Below, piece by piece: positions 49,310-58,485 of a stretch of 64,000 bases of DNA; position 1 is the first letter of the stretch; every line of letters starts with the position of its first letter. The stretch covers positions 186,001-250,000 of the forward strand of contig JACRMH010000062.1 of assembly GCA_016219545.1 (NCBI GenBank), written 5' to 3'. A program made the translations under genes and the position numbers. Under the pieces are notes generated by a model. It was not told where the DNA came from. It did not search any database and saw nothing but the letters and a program-made list of their open reading frames with translations. The DNA comes from Chloroflexota bacterium. Lineage in GTDB: Bacteria > Chloroflexota > Anaerolineae > Anaerolineales > Villigracilaceae.

Positions 49310-49819
49310 ATGATATTTACAGAGCTGTATCAAGAGTTGGTAAACAGTACAGAGATCATCCGTGCGCTGACCGCGAACATTTCACAAGATGATGCCCAGG
49401 TCAAACCTGCGCCTGAGACGTGGTCCATTCTTGAAGTGATTTGCCATCTTTATGACGAGGAACGTGAGGATTTTCGTGAACATCTGGACTTTATCCTCCA
49501 TCGTCAAAACAAAGAGTGGCACGAGATCGACCCGCAAAGTTGGGTCGTTTCCCGCAAATACAACGAACAAAATTTTATTGAAATGCAAATGAAGTTTTTT
49601 GATGAACGCAGAAAATCACTGGATTGGCTGATTGACCAGTCTGGTGCTGACTGGGACACAACCTACACATCCGAATATGGATCGGTCCCAGCAGGTGAAA
49701 TGTTCGCCGCCTGGGTGGCACATGATAATTTGCACATTCGTCAACTGGTGGAACTCAAACGCTTTCACATTGAAAAGGTCACACAGCCATACGCAATCGG
49801 ATATGCGGGGGATTGGTAA
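49310..49819 (+). CDS. DinB/YfiT-type four-helix protein
   Basis: The 169-residue protein has the DinB bundle: VKPAPETWSILEVICHLYDEEREDF gives the first His, and WVAHDNLHIRQLVEL gives the two later ones, making a three-His metal site. Family members include thiol transferases. GAAGAGG precedes ATG 49310 by 6 nt; a longer frame starting at 49229 runs through the MITE and is not used. Confidence 0.88.
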   Translation: MIFTELYQELVNSTEIIRALTANISQDDAQVKPAPETWSILEVICHLYDEEREDFREHLDFILHRQNKEWHEIDPQSWVVSRKYNEQNFIEMQMKFFDERRKSLDWLIDQSGADWDTTYTSEYGSVPAGEMFAAWVAHDNLHIRQLVELKRFHIEKVTQPYAIGYAGDW

Positions 49820-49851
49820 ATTCAGTTCACAGGCTTTCTGGATTTGTTCAA

Positions 49852-49887
49852 CAAAAAACTGGTGGTCGCGAGATCACCAGTTTTTTG
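49852..49887. terminator. Bidirectional terminator between DinB and the Met-Gly protein
   Basis: CAAAAAACTGGTG and CACCAGTTTTTTG around a 10-nt loop: A-run and T-run on both sides, serving convergent genes. Confidence 0.88.
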
Positions 49888-49904
49888 TTGATTACTTTAC
49901 AGTC

Positions 49905-50438
49905 TTACGGATTGACTTGCTGAGCGCCCCAGTTTCCGCCCATCATACCGCGGCCTTGACCGTTTCCCATCATACCGGGTCCGCCACGGGTACCAGTGCC
50001 ATTTGTTCCATCGCCGTCAAGCATTGGGCAATCACCGTTTAAGCCAGCGCCGTTCATTCTGCTGCCGCGCGTCTTCATCAAATCGGCCTGTGCCTGAGTG
50101 ATGACCTTGGCCTTCACAGCCGCATCCAAAGCATTCGTGCGGACTTCGGTCATGATGGCAGGGAATTCTTCGGCGGTTACCCCTGTTGAGAGGGCGATGT
50201 CATACATGGTCTCGCCGGCGGCGATGCGCGTGTTGACGTCATTCACATTCAGGTCAAGTTTCTTTGCGAATTCGGTGACCATAAAAGTGTGCAAAACTCC
50301 GCTTGCGCCGTTCTGCATCATGGGACCATGCCCGACGAACGGGGTGGTTGTCCCCTGGGCGTAAACTGCGCCAATACCAAATGCGCCGATGGCGATTACT
50401 GCTATAACTAAAGCTACGATCAAAATTGTCTTTTTCAT
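49905..50438 (-). CDS. Secreted Gly/Met-rich protein of unknown function
   Basis: The 177-residue protein has a signal peptide (MKKTILIVALVIAVIAIGAFG, cut near VYAQG). A helical domain with FAKKLDLNVNDVNTRIAAGETMYDIAL and TQAQADLMKTRG follows; it resembles DUF2680/YckD-type or Spy-like small exported proteins. The tail is MGNGQGRGMMGGNWG. The Met-rich tail might bind copper, but there is no other support. GGAG is 6 nt before ATG. Confidence 0.8.
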   Translation of the reverse strand: MKKTILIVALVIAVIAIGAFGIGAVYAQGTTTPFVGHGPMMQNGASGVLHTFMVTEFAKKLDLNVNDVNTRIAAGETMYDIALSTGVTAEEFPAIMTEVRTNALDAAVKAKVITQAQADLMKTRGSRMNGAGLNGDCPMLDGDGTNGTGTRGGPGMMGNGQGRGMMGGNWGAQQVNP

Positions 50439-50743
50439 TTCATACTCCTTTTGAGTGATAGTTCAGGTTTGTTCCTGATTACGTCCCAAAGGATACTTCT
50501 GCCATGTAAAGGGTTTGTAAAGAAAAGGGAAAGATTAGGGAAAGAAATCAACAATTCTCATTATGAGTATGTCGCTGCGAGGCGCACTTGTTTTTGCCGA
50601 AGCAGTCTCCGCATAATTGGAGATTGCTCACCGCGCTGGCGCGCGGCGCAAGTGTCGGGCTGGCGCCTTCGTAACAGCATATTAAGAATTACTGGAAAGA
50701 ATACAGGGATTTGTTATATACTGTAAATAGGAGACCAAACAAA
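50439..50743. other. Intergenic region with a dispersed repeat
   Basis: No gene is seen. The middle (50571-50655) has AGCAGTCTCC and GGAGATTGCT as an inverted pair, set within GTCGCTGCGAGG...GCGCGCGGCGCAAG. It resembles the widespread GTCATTGCGAGG...GCAATCTC...GAGATTGC repeat family, decayed. Confidence 0.5.
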
Positions 50744-50992
50744 ATGGACGCCTTAAAATACGAAAAGATCGGCGAAGCGAACAGCCTTGCGGAGGCCGAA
50801 GTGATCAAAAGTTTTCTGGAAGCCGAAGGCATTGACGCGGAACTGGTGGAAGATTCTGTTTCCCATTCATACTATACAATGCCGTTTGCCCAAGTGGAAA
50901 TCTTTGTCCCAAAAGAAATGGTGAAGCGGGCGAATAAACTGCTGGCATCTTTCGAGGACATCAAACCTGAAGAACAAGATGAGGAAGAATAA
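50744..50992 (+). CDS. DUF2007-type small protein
   Basis: The 82-residue protein has a ferredoxin-like pattern: YEKIGEANSLAEAEVIKSFLEAEGIDAELVED, then VEIFVPKEMVKRANKLLASF, ending in an acidic tail. It resembles DUF2007 (putative signal-transducing) proteins. GGAGACC precedes ATG 50744; the longer in-frame ATG at 50711 is upstream of that site. Confidence 0.82.
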   Translation: MDALKYEKIGEANSLAEAEVIKSFLEAEGIDAELVEDSVSHSYYTMPFAQVEIFVPKEMVKRANKLLASFEDIKPEEQDEEE

Positions 50993-51074
50993 TTTTTTAG
51001 AAACACGGAACGATTATCATGACAATTCATCCGCCCAGCCTTGGTATCTGATCACACCATCTATTAGCCAAAGG

Positions 51075-51245
51075 TCAGACAAACTGGAAACTTACGCTTC
51101 GGATGTAATCTACAAGACCCCCACTCCAGGTTGTTAATCCAGAACTCCGCACGTTACTCTGGGTTGAGAGGGTCAAGTTGCTATTGTTTGCACTCAACAG
51201 AGTCATAGCACTGATAAAAAGAACAAATTCAACCCCTATTTTCAT
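51075..51245 (-). CDS. Possible small secreted peptide
   Basis: An open frame of 56 residues starts at ATG 51245, 43 bp after the lipoprotein gene. The first 20 residues are hydrophobic (KIGVEFVLFISAMTLLSANN), which could be a signal. No clear ribosome site is seen and codon use is not decisive. It may be chance or the remains of a longer gene. Confidence 0.25.
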   Translation of the reverse strand: MKIGVEFVLFISAMTLLSANNSNLTLSTQSNVRSSGLTTWSGGLVDYIRSVSFQFV

Positions 51246-51287
51246 TTCAGATTTTGGATATAAGTCAATTTTAACAGGCGCGTTAGC

Positions 51288-51782
51288 TTAGCGAATAGTT
51301 GATGTTGCTTCACCATTGGAAGTTGGGACGGCAATAAATGGTTCAATGGAAACATCCGCAGTATCAGTTAAAACATTTATATATATTATTTTTTTATTTC
51401 CAATAATTGCCGTGTCCTGCTGCCCGGTTGCATCCACTTGAATCTGGCTTTCCCCTAAGGTATTTGCCATAACTACAACTTCCGTTTCATAACTTTGATT
51501 CGCGTCCAAATCAAACCCCCATTCCGCTTCTCCGCTCACCAAAGTAAATCCATTCGGCAATAGTAATTGAGCTTGAATATTATTTATAGGAATAGGTGTG
51601 GAAATGGAAATTTTCAAGTTAACAACCTGGTTCAACTTGGGCAGTTCGCTAAATTGGAGGTTTATTGTAACCAGTGGACCTATTTTGCCTCCATCATTTC
51701 CCGAACAACTGCTCAAGATAATTGAAATAATAATTAGAATACCTGGCAATAGCATTTTTTTTGATAGAGAAGACTTGTACAT
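51288..51782 (-). CDS. Predicted lipoprotein, beta-rich
   Basis: The 164-residue protein has a signal ending in the lipobox ILSSC (Cys about 26). The remainder is a beta-sandwich-like domain: LVTINLQFSELPKLNQVVNLKISISTP and FDLDANQSYETEVVVMANTLG. It resembles CARDB- or Ig-like domains. No catalytic motif. AAGGAG upstream. Confidence 0.8.
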   Translation of the reverse strand: MYKSSLSKKMLLPGILIIISIILSSCSGNDGGKIGPLVTINLQFSELPKLNQVVNLKISISTPIPINNIQAQLLLPNGFTLVSGEAEWGFDLDANQSYETEVVVMANTLGESQIQVDATGQQDTAIIGNKKIIYINVLTDTADVSIEPFIAVPTSNGEATSTIR

Positions 51783-51875
51783 TAGATGATACTCCTTGAG
51801 TTGGTGTTTTTTTATCTATACCCACATGAATTAGAACCTCTTACACTTCGGAAGTTTGAGCAACTAAAAGTTGTC

Positions 51876-51920
51876 AAGATAAGACCTCGGAGATTTTGAA
51901 AATCTCCGAGGTCTTATCTT
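51876..51920. repeat. CCTCGGAG palindrome, copy 1 (also uvrB terminator)
   Basis: Perfect 21+3+21 bp inverted repeat (AAGATAAGACCTCGGAGATTT plus complement). It is 6 bp after the uvrB stop and could end its transcript. A sister lies at 61391 and a relative inside hemW. Confidence 0.85.
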
Positions 51921-51926
51921 AATTTC

Positions 51927-53960
51927 CTACTCCTCCCCTGTCATCAACTTGATGCGCTCCCAGGGTTTCAGGCTTTCATCTTCGGCCAGTAAATTCTTCA
52001 AGTCATATAGTTCATCACGCAGAGCAGCGGCTCTTTCAAACTCAAGGTTCTTCGCCGCTTCTTTCATTTGCTTTTCCACATCATCCACGATCTTACGTAA
52101 CTCGCCGCGCGGCAAGCCGTCCGCCGCAGTCTTATACTTCGCTTTCTCTTCGCCTATCGCTTTGGCGCTCATCATTTCAGCCAGCTCGTGGATCTCCTTG
52201 TGAATGCTGATCGGCACAATATGATTCTCTTCGTTATATTTGACCTGCTTCGCGCGGCGACGATTCGTTTCGTCCAGCGCGCGTTTCATCGAATCGGTAA
52301 CCCGGTCGGCGTACATGATGACGCGTCCATTGACGTTACGCGCGGCGCGTCCGATCGTCTGGATCAATGCCGTGTCCGAGCGCAGGAAGCCTTCCTTGTC
52401 CGCATCCAAAATCGCGACCAGTGAAACTTCAGGCAAATCCAAGCCTTCACGCAAAAGGTTGATTCCCACCAGCACATCAAAAGTACCCAGTCGCAGGTCA
52501 CGCAGAATGGCGATGCGTTCCAGCGTTTCCACTTCTGAATGCAAATACTGGACCTTGACTCCCAACTCTTTCAGATACTTCGTCAATTCTTCCGACATAC
52601 GCTTCGTGAGAGTCGTGACCAAAACGCGCTCGCCTCTTCCCACCCGCTGGCTGATCTCTCCGACCAGGTCATCCACCTGCCCTTTAGTTGGGCGGACGTC
52701 CACCTCAGGGTCCACCAATCCCGTTGGTCGGATGATCTGCTCCACAACCTGATCCGCATGTTCCATCTCATAATGGGATGGTGTGGCAGAAGTGTAGATC
52801 GTCGAACCCATCACCTGCTCGAACTCCTCAAACTTAAGCGGACGGTTATCCATCGCCGATGGTAAACGGAAGCCATACTCCACCAAGGTTTCCTTACGCG
52901 CGCGGTCACCGTTATACATCCCGCGGATCTGCGGCACGGTCATGTGACTCTCGTCAATGATGAGCAGATAGTCACTCGGCAGGAAATCGATCATCGTCCA
53001 CGGATGTGAACCGGGCGCACGACCATCCAACTGGCGCGAGTAATTCTCAATGCCCGAACAATAGCCAACTTCCTTCAACATCTCAAGGTCATAGCGCGTG
53101 CGTTGTTCGATACGCTGTGCCTCAAGGAATTTACCATTGTCCTTATAGAATTTCAGTCGTTCCTCAAGTTCAGCTTCAATATTGACAATTGAATCCTTCA
53201 AGCGGTCGGCATCGGTCAAGAATTGTTTCGCAGGAAAAATGGATACTTCGTTTGGCTCTTCATATATCTCGCCGCTTACGCGATTGAAAGTCATGATTCG
53301 TTCGACCTCATCGCCAAAGAAAGTAATACGGTAGCCGCGCTTATCTTCATAAGCCGGAATGATCTCCAACGTATCACCGCGCACACGGAATGTGCCCGGC
53401 TTCAATTCCATATCGTTGCGTTGATACTGACTCTCGATCAACTGCCTCAGCAAGGCATTGCGACGGTAGATGTCCCCAATCTTAAGGGTGACAGTTCCTT
53501 TGCCAAACTCCTCGGGCGAACCCAAGCCATAAATACATGACACCGACGCCACGATAATGACATCGCGGCGTGAGATCAATGCTGTCGTCGCAGCAAGGCG
53601 CATGCGTTCGATCTCTTCGTTGATCTGAGTCTCTTTCTCGATGAACAGGTCATGCCTCGGCACGTAGGCTTCGGGCTGGTAATAGTCATAATAAGAAACA
53701 AAATACGAGACCGCGTTCTCAGGAAAGAACTCCTTGAACTCGGCATACAACTGCGCCGCAAGGGTTTTGTTGTGCGCCATGATGAGCGCCGGCTTTTGCA
53801 GTTCCTGAATGACGGATGCAATGGTGAAGGTCTTGCCTGTGCCGGTGGCGCCAAGCAGCACTTGATTCTTTTTGCCATCGCGGACACCTTGTACAAGGTC
53901 GCGGATAGCTTCGGGCTGGTCGCCCATCGGGATAAAGGGAGCGTTAAGTTTGAAGTCCAT
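51927..53960 (-). CDS. uvrB: Excinuclease ABC subunit B
   Basis: The 677-residue protein has Walker A GATGTGKTFT (about residue 38), the damage-binding beta-hairpin with YYDYYQPEAY, DEAD-like IIDESH, and helicase motifs with GINLLREGLDLPEVSLVAILDADKEG and QTIGRAARN. The C-terminal UVR motif (EKQMKEAAKNLEFERAAALRDELYDLK) binds UvrC. It verifies damage handed over by UvrA. The gene mfd lies 52 bp upstream on the same strand, forming a repair pair. Confidence 0.97.
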   Translation of the reverse strand: MDFKLNAPFIPMGDQPEAIRDLVQGVRDGKKNQVLLGATGTGKTFTIASVIQELQKPALIMAHNKTLAAQLYAEFKEFFPENAVSYFVSYYDYYQPEAYVPRHDLFIEKETQINEEIERMRLAATTALISRRDVIIVASVSCIYGLGSPEEFGKGTVTLKIGDIYRRNALLRQLIESQYQRNDMELKPGTFRVRGDTLEIIPAYEDKRGYRITFFGDEVERIMTFNRVSGEIYEEPNEVSIFPAKQFLTDADRLKDSIVNIEAELEERLKFYKDNGKFLEAQRIEQRTRYDLEMLKEVGYCSGIENYSRQLDGRAPGSHPWTMIDFLPSDYLLIIDESHMTVPQIRGMYNGDRARKETLVEYGFRLPSAMDNRPLKFEEFEQVMGSTIYTSATPSHYEMEHADQVVEQIIRPTGLVDPEVDVRPTKGQVDDLVGEISQRVGRGERVLVTTLTKRMSEELTKYLKELGVKVQYLHSEVETLERIAILRDLRLGTFDVLVGINLLREGLDLPEVSLVAILDADKEGFLRSDTALIQTIGRAARNVNGRVIMYADRVTDSMKRALDETNRRRAKQVKYNEENHIVPISIHKEIHELAEMMSAKAIGEEKAKYKTAADGLPRGELRKIVDDVEKQMKEAAKNLEFERAAALRDELYDLKNLLAEDESLKPWERIKLMTGEE

Positions 53961-54012
53961 GTTTTTTTAGGTTGGTTGATTAGGGGAACGTGTGTTCTAT
54001 TTTACCCGAAAA

Positions 54013-57000
54013 TCACTGATCCAACTGTGTCAACACTTCCAATAATTTCACAGTCCAGACTTCTTCTTTAGCGACAGTTACCCAATAAGCGGATTTGCCG
54101 CCTCTCACGCCGTTCCCTAGATCAGGCAGGCGCATCGCCTCCGACCCGTCAACGGGTGTGGCGTACTTGAGCAGGATCTGCCCCGAAGATTCCATACCTA
54201 CCGAAGTCAATCCCACTTTTTCGGCGCGCAGTTTCACCCGCATTTGATATAACAGATTCTGAGTCATCTCCGGCATGAGACCAAACCTGTCACGGAACTC
54301 AGACCCGAGCGCATCGAGTTCAGTTTCATCACGCAAGTCCGCAATGCGACGATATAACCGTAAACGCAGATCCTGATCTGAAATGTATTCGCTAGGAATA
54401 CCGACCGCGAGAGGCAAATCCACATTGACGGGCAAACTCAAGGGTAAGTTGAAGGTTGAAAGTTGAAGGTCAAACGTAGCTTCAGGCAAACCTTCACCTT
54501 TCAACTTGGAACTTTCAACTCGGCGCAAACGCCGTACCGCATCTGATAACATGCGTGTGTAAAGATGAAAGCCTACATCCTGAATGAATCCATGCTGACG
54601 TGTGCCAAGCAGATCGCCTGCACCGCGGATTTCAAGGTCGCGCATCGCAATCGAATAGCCTGCACCAAGCTGTGTGTTCTCAGCAATGACTTCAAGTCTT
54701 TGTTGACCGTCCTGAGTCGGCGACATTTTATTATGGCGGAAGAAATACGCATAAGCCCGCATCGCGCCGCGTCCTACACGTCCGCGGAGTTGATAGAGTT
54801 GCGCCAAGCCAAAAGTATCAGCGCGGTCAACGATGAGCGTGTTGGCATTGGGAATATCCAGCCCTGATTCGATGATGGTGGTACAAAGCAGAATATCTAT
54901 CTCGCCCATGTTGAAGCGATGCATCACGCTGGCCAGTTGACCCTCGGCCATTTGTCCATGCCCAACATCCACCCGCGCCTCAGGGACAAGTTTATTAAGA
55001 TGCGCCTTCATCGCGTCAATGGTGTTGACACGGTTATGCACAAAGAAGATCTGTCCGCCGCGTTCCAATTCACGCAAAATGGACTGGCGCACAAGCCGCG
55101 GCGAATAAGGACCCACATGCGTAACAATAGGCAAACGTTCTTCGGGCGGCGTATTCAAATTGGATATATCGCGCACGCCAGTCAACGCCATATACAAAGT
55201 GCGTGGGATCGGCGTGGCGGTCAGCGTCAGCACATCCACTTCGGTGCGAAGTTTTTTGAGATGCTCCTTATGAGTTACGCCAAAGCGTTGTTCTTCATCA
55301 ATAACTACAAGTCCCAAGTCTTTGAATTGCACATCTGCAGAGATCAAACGATGCGTGCCGATGATGATATCCACTTCACCCAAAGCAAGTTTTAATAAAA
55401 TCTCAGTCTGTTCGCGATGCGTGCGGAATCGTGAGAGCATTTCAACTTTCACAGGAAAGGCGGCGAGTCTTTGCGAGAAAGTCTCAAAATGTTGTTGAGC
55501 CAACACTGTCGTGGGCACAAGCACGGCCGCCTGCTTGCCGCTCATCACAGCCTTGAATGCAGCACGCAAAGCCACCTCTGTTTTGCCATAGCCTACGTCA
55601 CCGCAAAGCAAGCGATCCATTGGGCGGGCGCGTTCCATATCCCGTTTAATATCGGTAATGGCTGTCTTTTGATCGTCCGTTTCAACGTAAGGAAAACTAT
55701 CTTCGAGTTCCTGTTGCCATTGGGAATCAGCGGCAAAGGAAAATCCTTCCACCACCTGGCGCCGCGCATAAAGATCGAGCAAATCTTCAGCGACTCTTTG
55801 CACCGCTTCTTTGACCCGGGACTTTGTCTCTGCCCAGCCCGTCCCGCCCAGATGATCGAGCGCAGGCTTGCCGCCATCCGCACCGACATAGCGCGTGAGT
55901 CTGTCGGCTTGATGCACAGGGACAAAGAGTGTGTCGGCGTTGTCGTATTCAACAGCAAGAAACTCTCTTTCGTGGCCTTCCAACTGTCGCTGAGTCAGAC
56001 CCGCGAACCGTCCGATGCCATGATCAATGTGGACAACATAGTCACCGACGAGCAAGTCCGCATATAGCGATTCAGGAGTCTCGGCGCTTTGTCTTTGTTT
56101 GATGCGCGGCTGCGGTCTCTCCCATCCGAAGATCTCAGAGTCAGTGATCAGGTGAACTATGCTCGAGGCGGCATGAGCAGTAGTGGTTAGGGTAAAACCT
56201 TCGGAGAGTGAGGCTTCGATAAATTGGAGATTTGGGAATTGGGAATTGGGGTAATGCTCGTTCCATAATTCCTGCAGGCGTGACGACTGGCGCGAGACAA
56301 TAAAAATCTGTTCGCCCCTTTCCACGATGGGCGAAATGTAATCAATGAATTGTTTGAGCCGTCCGCCGAATCTTTCATCGTGCGTAAACTGCTCGCTGAG
56401 CGTTGACGACTGATCGCCGGAGTATCCCAACTCAAGCGAAGAAAATCCGCTCAGGCTGTCGTTCAATTCCGACCACGGAATGTATGGAATGGGAAAATCT
56501 TTTGAAAGCGTGCCCTCATCAATGCTTTCTTTTCTAAATTTAACGGCCTGCTCCTCCACTTCATTCGCAATGACCTCAACCAGATTTATGTCATCCACCA
56601 AGACCAAAGTCTTCGGCGGGAGATAATCCAACAACGAGGCTTGCATTGGATGGAGCAGCGGAATGTGAAATTCTGAAAGTTGGTTCTGTGCGTCAACAGA
56701 ATCCGTTAAAAATTCACGCGCAGGGGTGACCAAAATATTTTCAAGTGTTTCGATGGTCCTCTGCGTGGCAGGGTCAAACTGGCGGATGGTTTCGATCTCA
56801 TTGCCAAAAAAATCAAGGCGGACAGGATAAGGCTGCGTGGCAGGCCAAACATCCAGCAGACCTCCGCGGTGTGAGAATTGACCCGGCTCGAGGACAGTGT
56901 TCACCCGCTGGTAGCCGACCCTCGCCCACTCACGGATCAACATATCGGGTTGAATGCTCTGCCCTGCGGACAGTTTCTTACACGCCTTGAGAAAATCCCT

Positions 57001-57417
57001 GCGCGGCAAGGTACGCGTCATCAATGAACGTGCTGAGGTGACAATGATGGGCGGTGTTTCGGGTTTTTGTGTAAATGGTAAATGGAAATAGGAGAGCGCA
57101 GTAAGCACCTGCAAACGTTCGCGGCGAGTGGATACTCCCCAGGCGGCTTCTTCATAGAATAATGGATTCGGCTCCGCAAATAAATAGCGCGGCGACTTGA
57201 CCCAAAAGCCAAGTTCATCATACAAAGACATGGCATGATCGGCGCGGTCAGTGATTAAGAGAATTGGCTGATCCAGATCACCATGCAAAGCGGCAAGGAT
57301 AGGCAGGCGCGCAGAACGTGGCAGCCCCAAGCCAGAGATTGATTCCCCTGCTTGAAGTTGAGTCAGCAGTTGCTGATATTGGGATAATTCGTGTAAGTGG
57401 GCTAATAAAAGCTTCAT
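54013..57417 (-). CDS. mfd: Transcription-repair coupling factor
   Basis: The 1134-residue protein has an N-terminal UvrB-like part and the RNA-polymerase-binding domain (VGDYVVHIDHGIGRFAGL). The translocase has Walker A GDVGYGKTEVALRAAFKAV, DEEQRFG and the TRG motif (VVHNRVNTI-like FFVHNRVNTID). A C-terminal D7 domain follows. It dislodges stalled polymerase and recruits UvrA. Two in-frame stretches look inserted: about residues 388-399 (NSQFPNLQFIEA, from a GGGAATTGGGAATT sequence) and 966-992 (VESSKLKGEGLPEATFDLQL with more, from AAGTTGAAAGTTGAA repeats). Confidence 0.97.
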   Translation of the reverse strand: MKLLLAHLHELSQYQQLLTQLQAGESISGLGLPRSARLPILAALHGDLDQPILLITDRADHAMSLYDELGFWVKSPRYLFAEPNPLFYEEAAWGVSTRRERLQVLTALSYFHLPFTQKPETPPIIVTSARSLMTRTLPRRDFLKACKKLSAGQSIQPDMLIREWARVGYQRVNTVLEPGQFSHRGGLLDVWPATQPYPVRLDFFGNEIETIRQFDPATQRTIETLENILVTPAREFLTDSVDAQNQLSEFHIPLLHPMQASLLDYLPPKTLVLVDDINLVEVIANEVEEQAVKFRKESIDEGTLSKDFPIPYIPWSELNDSLSGFSSLELGYSGDQSSTLSEQFTHDERFGGRLKQFIDYISPIVERGEQIFIVSRQSSRLQELWNEHYPNSQFPNLQFIEASLSEGFTLTTTAHAASSIVHLITDSEIFGWERPQPRIKQRQSAETPESLYADLLVGDYVVHIDHGIGRFAGLTQRQLEGHEREFLAVEYDNADTLFVPVHQADRLTRYVGADGGKPALDHLGGTGWAETKSRVKEAVQRVAEDLLDLYARRQVVEGFSFAADSQWQQELEDSFPYVETDDQKTAITDIKRDMERARPMDRLLCGDVGYGKTEVALRAAFKAVMSGKQAAVLVPTTVLAQQHFETFSQRLAAFPVKVEMLSRFRTHREQTEILLKLALGEVDIIIGTHRLISADVQFKDLGLVVIDEEQRFGVTHKEHLKKLRTEVDVLTLTATPIPRTLYMALTGVRDISNLNTPPEERLPIVTHVGPYSPRLVRQSILRELERGGQIFFVHNRVNTIDAMKAHLNKLVPEARVDVGHGQMAEGQLASVMHRFNMGEIDILLCTTIIESGLDIPNANTLIVDRADTFGLAQLYQLRGRVGRGAMRAYAYFFRHNKMSPTQDGQQRLEVIAENTQLGAGYSIAMRDLEIRGAGDLLGTRQHGFIQDVGFHLYTRMLSDAVRRLRRVESSKLKGEGLPEATFDLQLSTFNLPLSLPVNVDLPLAVGIPSEYISDQDLRLRLYRRIADLRDETELDALGSEFRDRFGLMPEMTQNLLYQMRVKLRAEKVGLTSVGMESSGQILLKYATPVDGSEAMRLPDLGNGVRGGKSAYWVTVAKEEVWTVKLLEVLTQLDQ
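54441..54521. repeat. GTTGAAAGTTGAAGG repeat inside mfd
   Basis: Tandem GTTGAAGGTTGAAAGTTGAA followed, about 40 bp on, by the mirrored CCTTTCAACTT and ACTTTCAACT. It codes for a linker-like stretch in Mfd. A weak relative (AGGTTGCAGGTCAAAGGTTG) lies between genes near 49267. Confidence 0.6.
56220..56252. repeat. GGGAATTGGGAATT stretch inside mfd
   Basis: AATTGGAGATTTGGGAATTGGGAATTGGGG codes for NSQFPNLQF on the minus strand. It has the look of a dispersed simple repeat captured in the gene. Confidence 0.5.
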
Positions 57418-57423
57418 AATATT

Positions 57424-57861
57424 TTATGAATTCTTTTCTATATCCGCCAGTTGCTTTAATTGATTAATAATGGGATTCTGCAAGAGCGGCCATCCAAAGA
57501 AATAGTTGGGAACAAATTTTATTGTCGATCCAAATCGTGTTTCAATTTTAAGTTCGACGATAATCACATTCTTTTGAACGCCAAATATTGACTCCCTAAC
57601 AGCCTTTATCATTAACAGTGGGATCTGAATTGTTCCTCTACTGTCGGTTACATACATATAATGTTCATCAATTTCTGCATCTTTCAATTCTAAAGATGTG
57701 CTAAATAAAACATACATACCCACTACACAAATAATGGAAGAAATTGTTTTCCCGTATATATCCAAATTCGGCAAAAACAAAACAGCTATTAGCCCAATTA
57801 AGAATCCGACCGGATATAATTTGCGTAGGTAGGTAAATTCAGAAGAGACTTTTTCTTTCAT
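57424..57861 (-). CDS. Small membrane protein, PH-like outer domain
   Basis: The 145-residue protein has two close hydrophobic helices (LYPVGFLIGLIAVLFLP and ISSIICVVGMYVLF) followed by a beta-rich region (MYVTDSRGTIQIPLLMIKAV and VELKIETRFGSTIKFVP), like bacterial PH or YcxB-like domains. ATG 57861 lies 10 bp after the pth stop; an ATG at 57888 would overlap pth by 17 bp. Function unknown. Confidence 0.7.
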   Translation of the reverse strand: MKEKVSSEFTYLRKLYPVGFLIGLIAVLFLPNLDIYGKTISSIICVVGMYVLFSTSLELKDAEIDEHYMYVTDSRGTIQIPLLMIKAVRESIFGVQKNVIIVELKIETRFGSTIKFVPNYFFGWPLLQNPIINQLKQLADIEKNS

Positions 57862-57871
57862 GGTGACTCTA

Positions 57872-58450
57872 CTATTCAATGCCGCCATTGAATTTATTCA
57901 TTGCCGCATTCAAACCTTTCATCACAAATTCCAAAGCGGCATCGGCAGCGCGGTCTAAAATTTCGGGCAGGAGTTTCAGATCGTCTTTGGAGAATTCCTG
58001 CAAGACATAATCCTTCGGGTCCATGCGGCCGGGCGGACGGCCGATGCCGAGGCGCAGGCGCGGAAAATCTTTGGTGCCAAGCTGTTCAATGGTGGAGGCC
58101 ATGCCGCGCTGTCCGCCGGGGCCTCCGCCGGGACGAATACGGATCGTGCCGAAGGGCAGGTCAAGGTCATCGTGGGCGACCAGAAGATTTTCTACAGGAA
58201 GTTTGTAGAAATGTAATAGTCCCTGCACAGATTGACCAGAAAGATTCATGTAAGTCTGCGGCTTGGCGAGGATGATCTTGCGCTCCTCATACAGCGTGGA
58301 CATGACGATGGCCTTGGCTTGTAATTTCATTCCATGCGCGTTGAGGCGTACGGCGATACGGTCAATGAGCATGAAGCCAATATTGTGGCGGGTATCTTTG
58401 TATTCGCGGCCAGGGTTGCCGAGGCCGATGAGGAGGAAGGAGTCTGTCAT
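57872..58450 (-). CDS. pth: Peptidyl-tRNA hydrolase
   Basis: The 192-residue protein has the family blocks LIGLGNPGREYKDTRHNIGF (with the catalytic His), KPQTYMNLSG, LVAHDDLDLPFGTIRIRPGGGPGGQRG and LRLGIGRP. It frees tRNA from prematurely dropped peptides. The start is preceded by a tandem TCAGTAATTAG repeat with no clear ribosome site. Confidence 0.97.
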   Translation of the reverse strand: MTDSFLLIGLGNPGREYKDTRHNIGFMLIDRIAVRLNAHGMKLQAKAIVMSTLYEERKIILAKPQTYMNLSGQSVQGLLHFYKLPVENLLVAHDDLDLPFGTIRIRPGGGPGGQRGMASTIEQLGTKDFPRLRLGIGRPPGRMDPKDYVLQEFSKDDLKLLPEILDRAADAALEFVMKGLNAAMNKFNGGIE

Positions 58451-58485
58451 AGTTATCAGTAATTAGTGGTCAGTTATCAGTTTTT
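58451..58485. repeat. TCAGTAATTAG tandem repeat
   Basis: AGTTATCAGTAATTAGTGG then TCAGTTATCAGT. The same type occurs at 61346. It forms the stop codon of the gene to its right (TGA at 58477) and the 5' flank of pth. Confidence 0.65.
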
